The notes beneath the pieces are model-generated. The model did no database searches. It saw only the letters and a list, made by a program, of their open reading frames with translations, and was not told the origin of the DNA. Below are positions 62,849-64,000 of a stretch of DNA of 64,000 bases, one piece after another; within the stretch, counting starts at the first letter, position 1; every line of letters begins with the position of its first letter. A program made the position numbers and the translations under genes. Where the stretch lies: positions 1 to 64,000 of the forward strand of contig JAHHHW010000085.1 in assembly GCA_019359115.1 (NCBI GenBank). Reading direction: 5' to 3'. This stretch comes from Pelatocladus maniniholoensis HA4357-MV3 (GTDB taxonomy: Bacteria > Cyanobacteriota > Cyanobacteriia > Cyanobacteriales > Nostocaceae).

Positions 62849-64000
62849 TCAATCTTTAAAACCCGTATACAACATCAGAACTCTACCATTACCTGTGTAT
62901 CTGCCAGGAAGTTGATCTTTAATCAGCTTTTTAGTTTGGCTTCCTCGTGTTTCTTCTACCCATATTTGATAGCTATCATTATCAAAATACACTTCAGCCA
63001 CACCAATGAAGGAAGCAGAAGCATTAGTAATACGGAAAAGAGGATCTTGGGGCTTTTGTTCACCAGCAGCATAAAATAGTCCACCCAAAAGTTCAGTTAA
63101 GCCACCGTTTTTAGTTTCAATTTTTGTCTTACCTTTCTCTGTTTTAAAACCGAGAATCCACAGTTTTGCTCCATTATTAACTATATTAGTCTCTAAATCA
63201 CCTTCAGGATTGACTTGGCGTACCCAAATATCTTGAGCAGGATTTAAAAACCTCAGTTTATCCATAACAGCATCATCAATAAATAAATCTCCACTACCGT
63301 TACTTTCTAAACTTAGGTGACTAATACTACGATAAACAACAGTTCTCTTAGCCACATTCTTCCATCTCAACTTAGAACCAAAATCAACAAAGAAGTTTTC
63401 AACAATCAGTGTTGGTTTACTACCGTTATCTGCGACTATTTCTCCTTTCCCATTCATTACTCCTCCTGTACTAATAAATCTTTCTAGTTTTCCTCGTAGT
63501 CGCAGAGAACCGTCAATGATAAATGTTCCTTTCCCACCAGGTACTACTACTGTTGTGGCGCCAGAATCAATTGCCTTTTGAAAAGCCGCTGTATCATCTT
63601 TATTATCGTTAGCAATTGCGCCAAACTTCTCAACACTCACCCATTTTTTCGGATCATCCCATTTCAACTTGGGAAACTTTTTAATGGGAAGTTGCAGTGA
63701 CTTTGATGGTGAAGGAAATTGTGAAATTATGGGATGGGATGTATATTCCTTCAAATTGGAACCTGTAACTATCTTTTTTCCTTCTCTTGTATTATTTAAG
63801 AGAATTTCTTTATATCCAGAAGAGACGACATTTCTACCATAAATAAAACCAGCCGAAGAAATTCCTGGAAGTTTCTTAGCGCGATCGCGACCAACCACTT
63901 TAGCATTTACTAGGGTCAAAGTACTACCAGGATCGACACCTCCATTGGGATCAATACCATTGATAATTGCCGATACAGAATTAATGCTATTAAAACCCTC
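62849..64000 (-). CDS. Pectate-lyase-superfamily (beta-helix) protein, 5' end beyond window
   Basis: The frame is open from the right window edge (EGFNSINSVSAIINGIDPNG) through 384 codons, so the N-terminus lies outside; a TTG at 63919 is not a real start. VSVEKFGAIANDNKDDTAAF and QKAIDSGATTVVVPGGKGTF are the typical opening of pectate-lyase-3/GH28-like right-handed beta helices, and strand-rich repeats follow (ENFFVDFGSKLRWKNV, NNGAKLWILGF). Catalytic residues cannot be assigned. It could be an exported polysaccharide-binding or cleaving protein. It converges with dhaK, 37 bases apart. Confidence 0.78.
   Translation of the reverse strand, partial: EGFNSINSVSAIINGIDPNGGVDPGSTLTLVNAKVVGRDRAKKLPGISSAGFIYGRNVVSSGYKEILLNNTREGKKIVTGSNLKEYTSHPIISQFPSPSKSLQLPIKKFPKLKWDDPKKWVSVEKFGAIANDNKDDTAAFQKAIDSGATTVVVPGGKGTFIIDGSLRLRGKLERFISTGGVMNGKGEIVADNGSKPTLIVENFFVDFGSKLRWKNVAKRTVVYRSISHLSLESNGSGDLFIDDAVMDKLRFLNPAQDIWVRQVNPEGDLETNIVNNGAKLWILGFKTEKGKTKIETKNGGLTELLGGLFYAAGEQKPQDPLFRITNASASFIGVAEVYFDNDSYQIWVEETRGSQTKKLIKDQLPGRYTGNGRVLMLYTGFKD

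Noticed and set aside
1-64000. tRNA, rRNA or tmRNA genes
   Set aside because: I saw no T-arm-like GGTTCGAATCC context with a matching acceptor stem and no rRNA-like stretches. Weakly conserved RNAs could still be missed by eye.

Overview
The window looks like chromosome from a filamentous, probably heterocyst-forming (Nostocales-type) cyanobacterium. The evidence is the very frequent HIP1 palindrome GCGATCGC, a thylakoid-type NdhD subunit, tandem PspA/Vipp1 genes, a valyl-tRNA synthetase carrying the cyanobacterial CAAD membrane domain, heptamer-type G-rich short tandem repeats (GGGGATT) and many small palindromic repeats between genes. The species cannot be named from sequence alone. I found no tRNA, rRNA or CRISPR array.

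Layout. 0-2.4 kb: the start of an IS630-type transposase running off the left edge, abutting a 5'-truncated gene whose closest recognisable relatives are alpha-1,4-glucan lyases (GH31). 2.7-13.1 kb: a VanY-like peptidase, GMC oxidoreductase, GNAT acetyltransferase, valS with CAAD, two TauE/SafE permeases (one paired with a DUF1634 gene) and a PAP2 phosphatase. 13.4-21 kb: a GspC-like membrane protein, mnmG, ndhD, another M15 peptidase and an M48 protease. 21-31 kb: small proteins (ABM, GFA), a DUF6745 protein, a Ser/Thr kinase fused to an FGE-sulfatase domain, a lone potC-like permease, and a five-PAS hybrid histidine kinase. 31-41 kb: Gfo/Idh/MocA oxidoreductase, pentapeptide/TPR protein, aminotransferase plus thioredoxin, vipp1 and pspA with a 13-copy 21-bp minisatellite upstream, a SPOR-like protein and a DciA-type helicase-loader homologue. 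41-46 kb: a CHAT protease-like protein and an nSTAND NTPase with 12 nearly identical repeats. 46-54 kb: Cys-rich small protein, protease-TPR protein, dnaN, a recognisable oriC, dnaA, htrA and def. 54.9-61.4 kb: a cluster of five same-strand genes built around HMA-like domains, a P1B-like ATPase and a DUF5132 protein. 61.7-64 kb: dhaK and a pectate-lyase-fold protein cut by the right edge.

Two loci stand out as possible undescribed systems. First, the CHAT protein and the STAND NTPase share a short Gly/Ala/Thr-rich motif (CHAT residues 215-240, STAND residues 5-31; 14 of 27 aligned positions identical). This is the layout expected if an NLR-like sensor recruits a caspase-like effector by motif templating. 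Second, the 55-61 kb cluster has at least seven HMA-like domains without the usual CxxC metal site, a P-type ATPase whose CPC membrane motif is replaced, and a small DUF5132 membrane protein that resembles mycobacterial PacL partners of P-ATPases.

A third theme is repeat invasion. At least three families of small palindromic or MITE-like repeats sit between genes, sometimes nested. Repeat-type sequence also appears in frame inside or at the ends of several proteins: histidine kinase, aminotransferase, M48 protease, HtrA and the STAND C-terminus.
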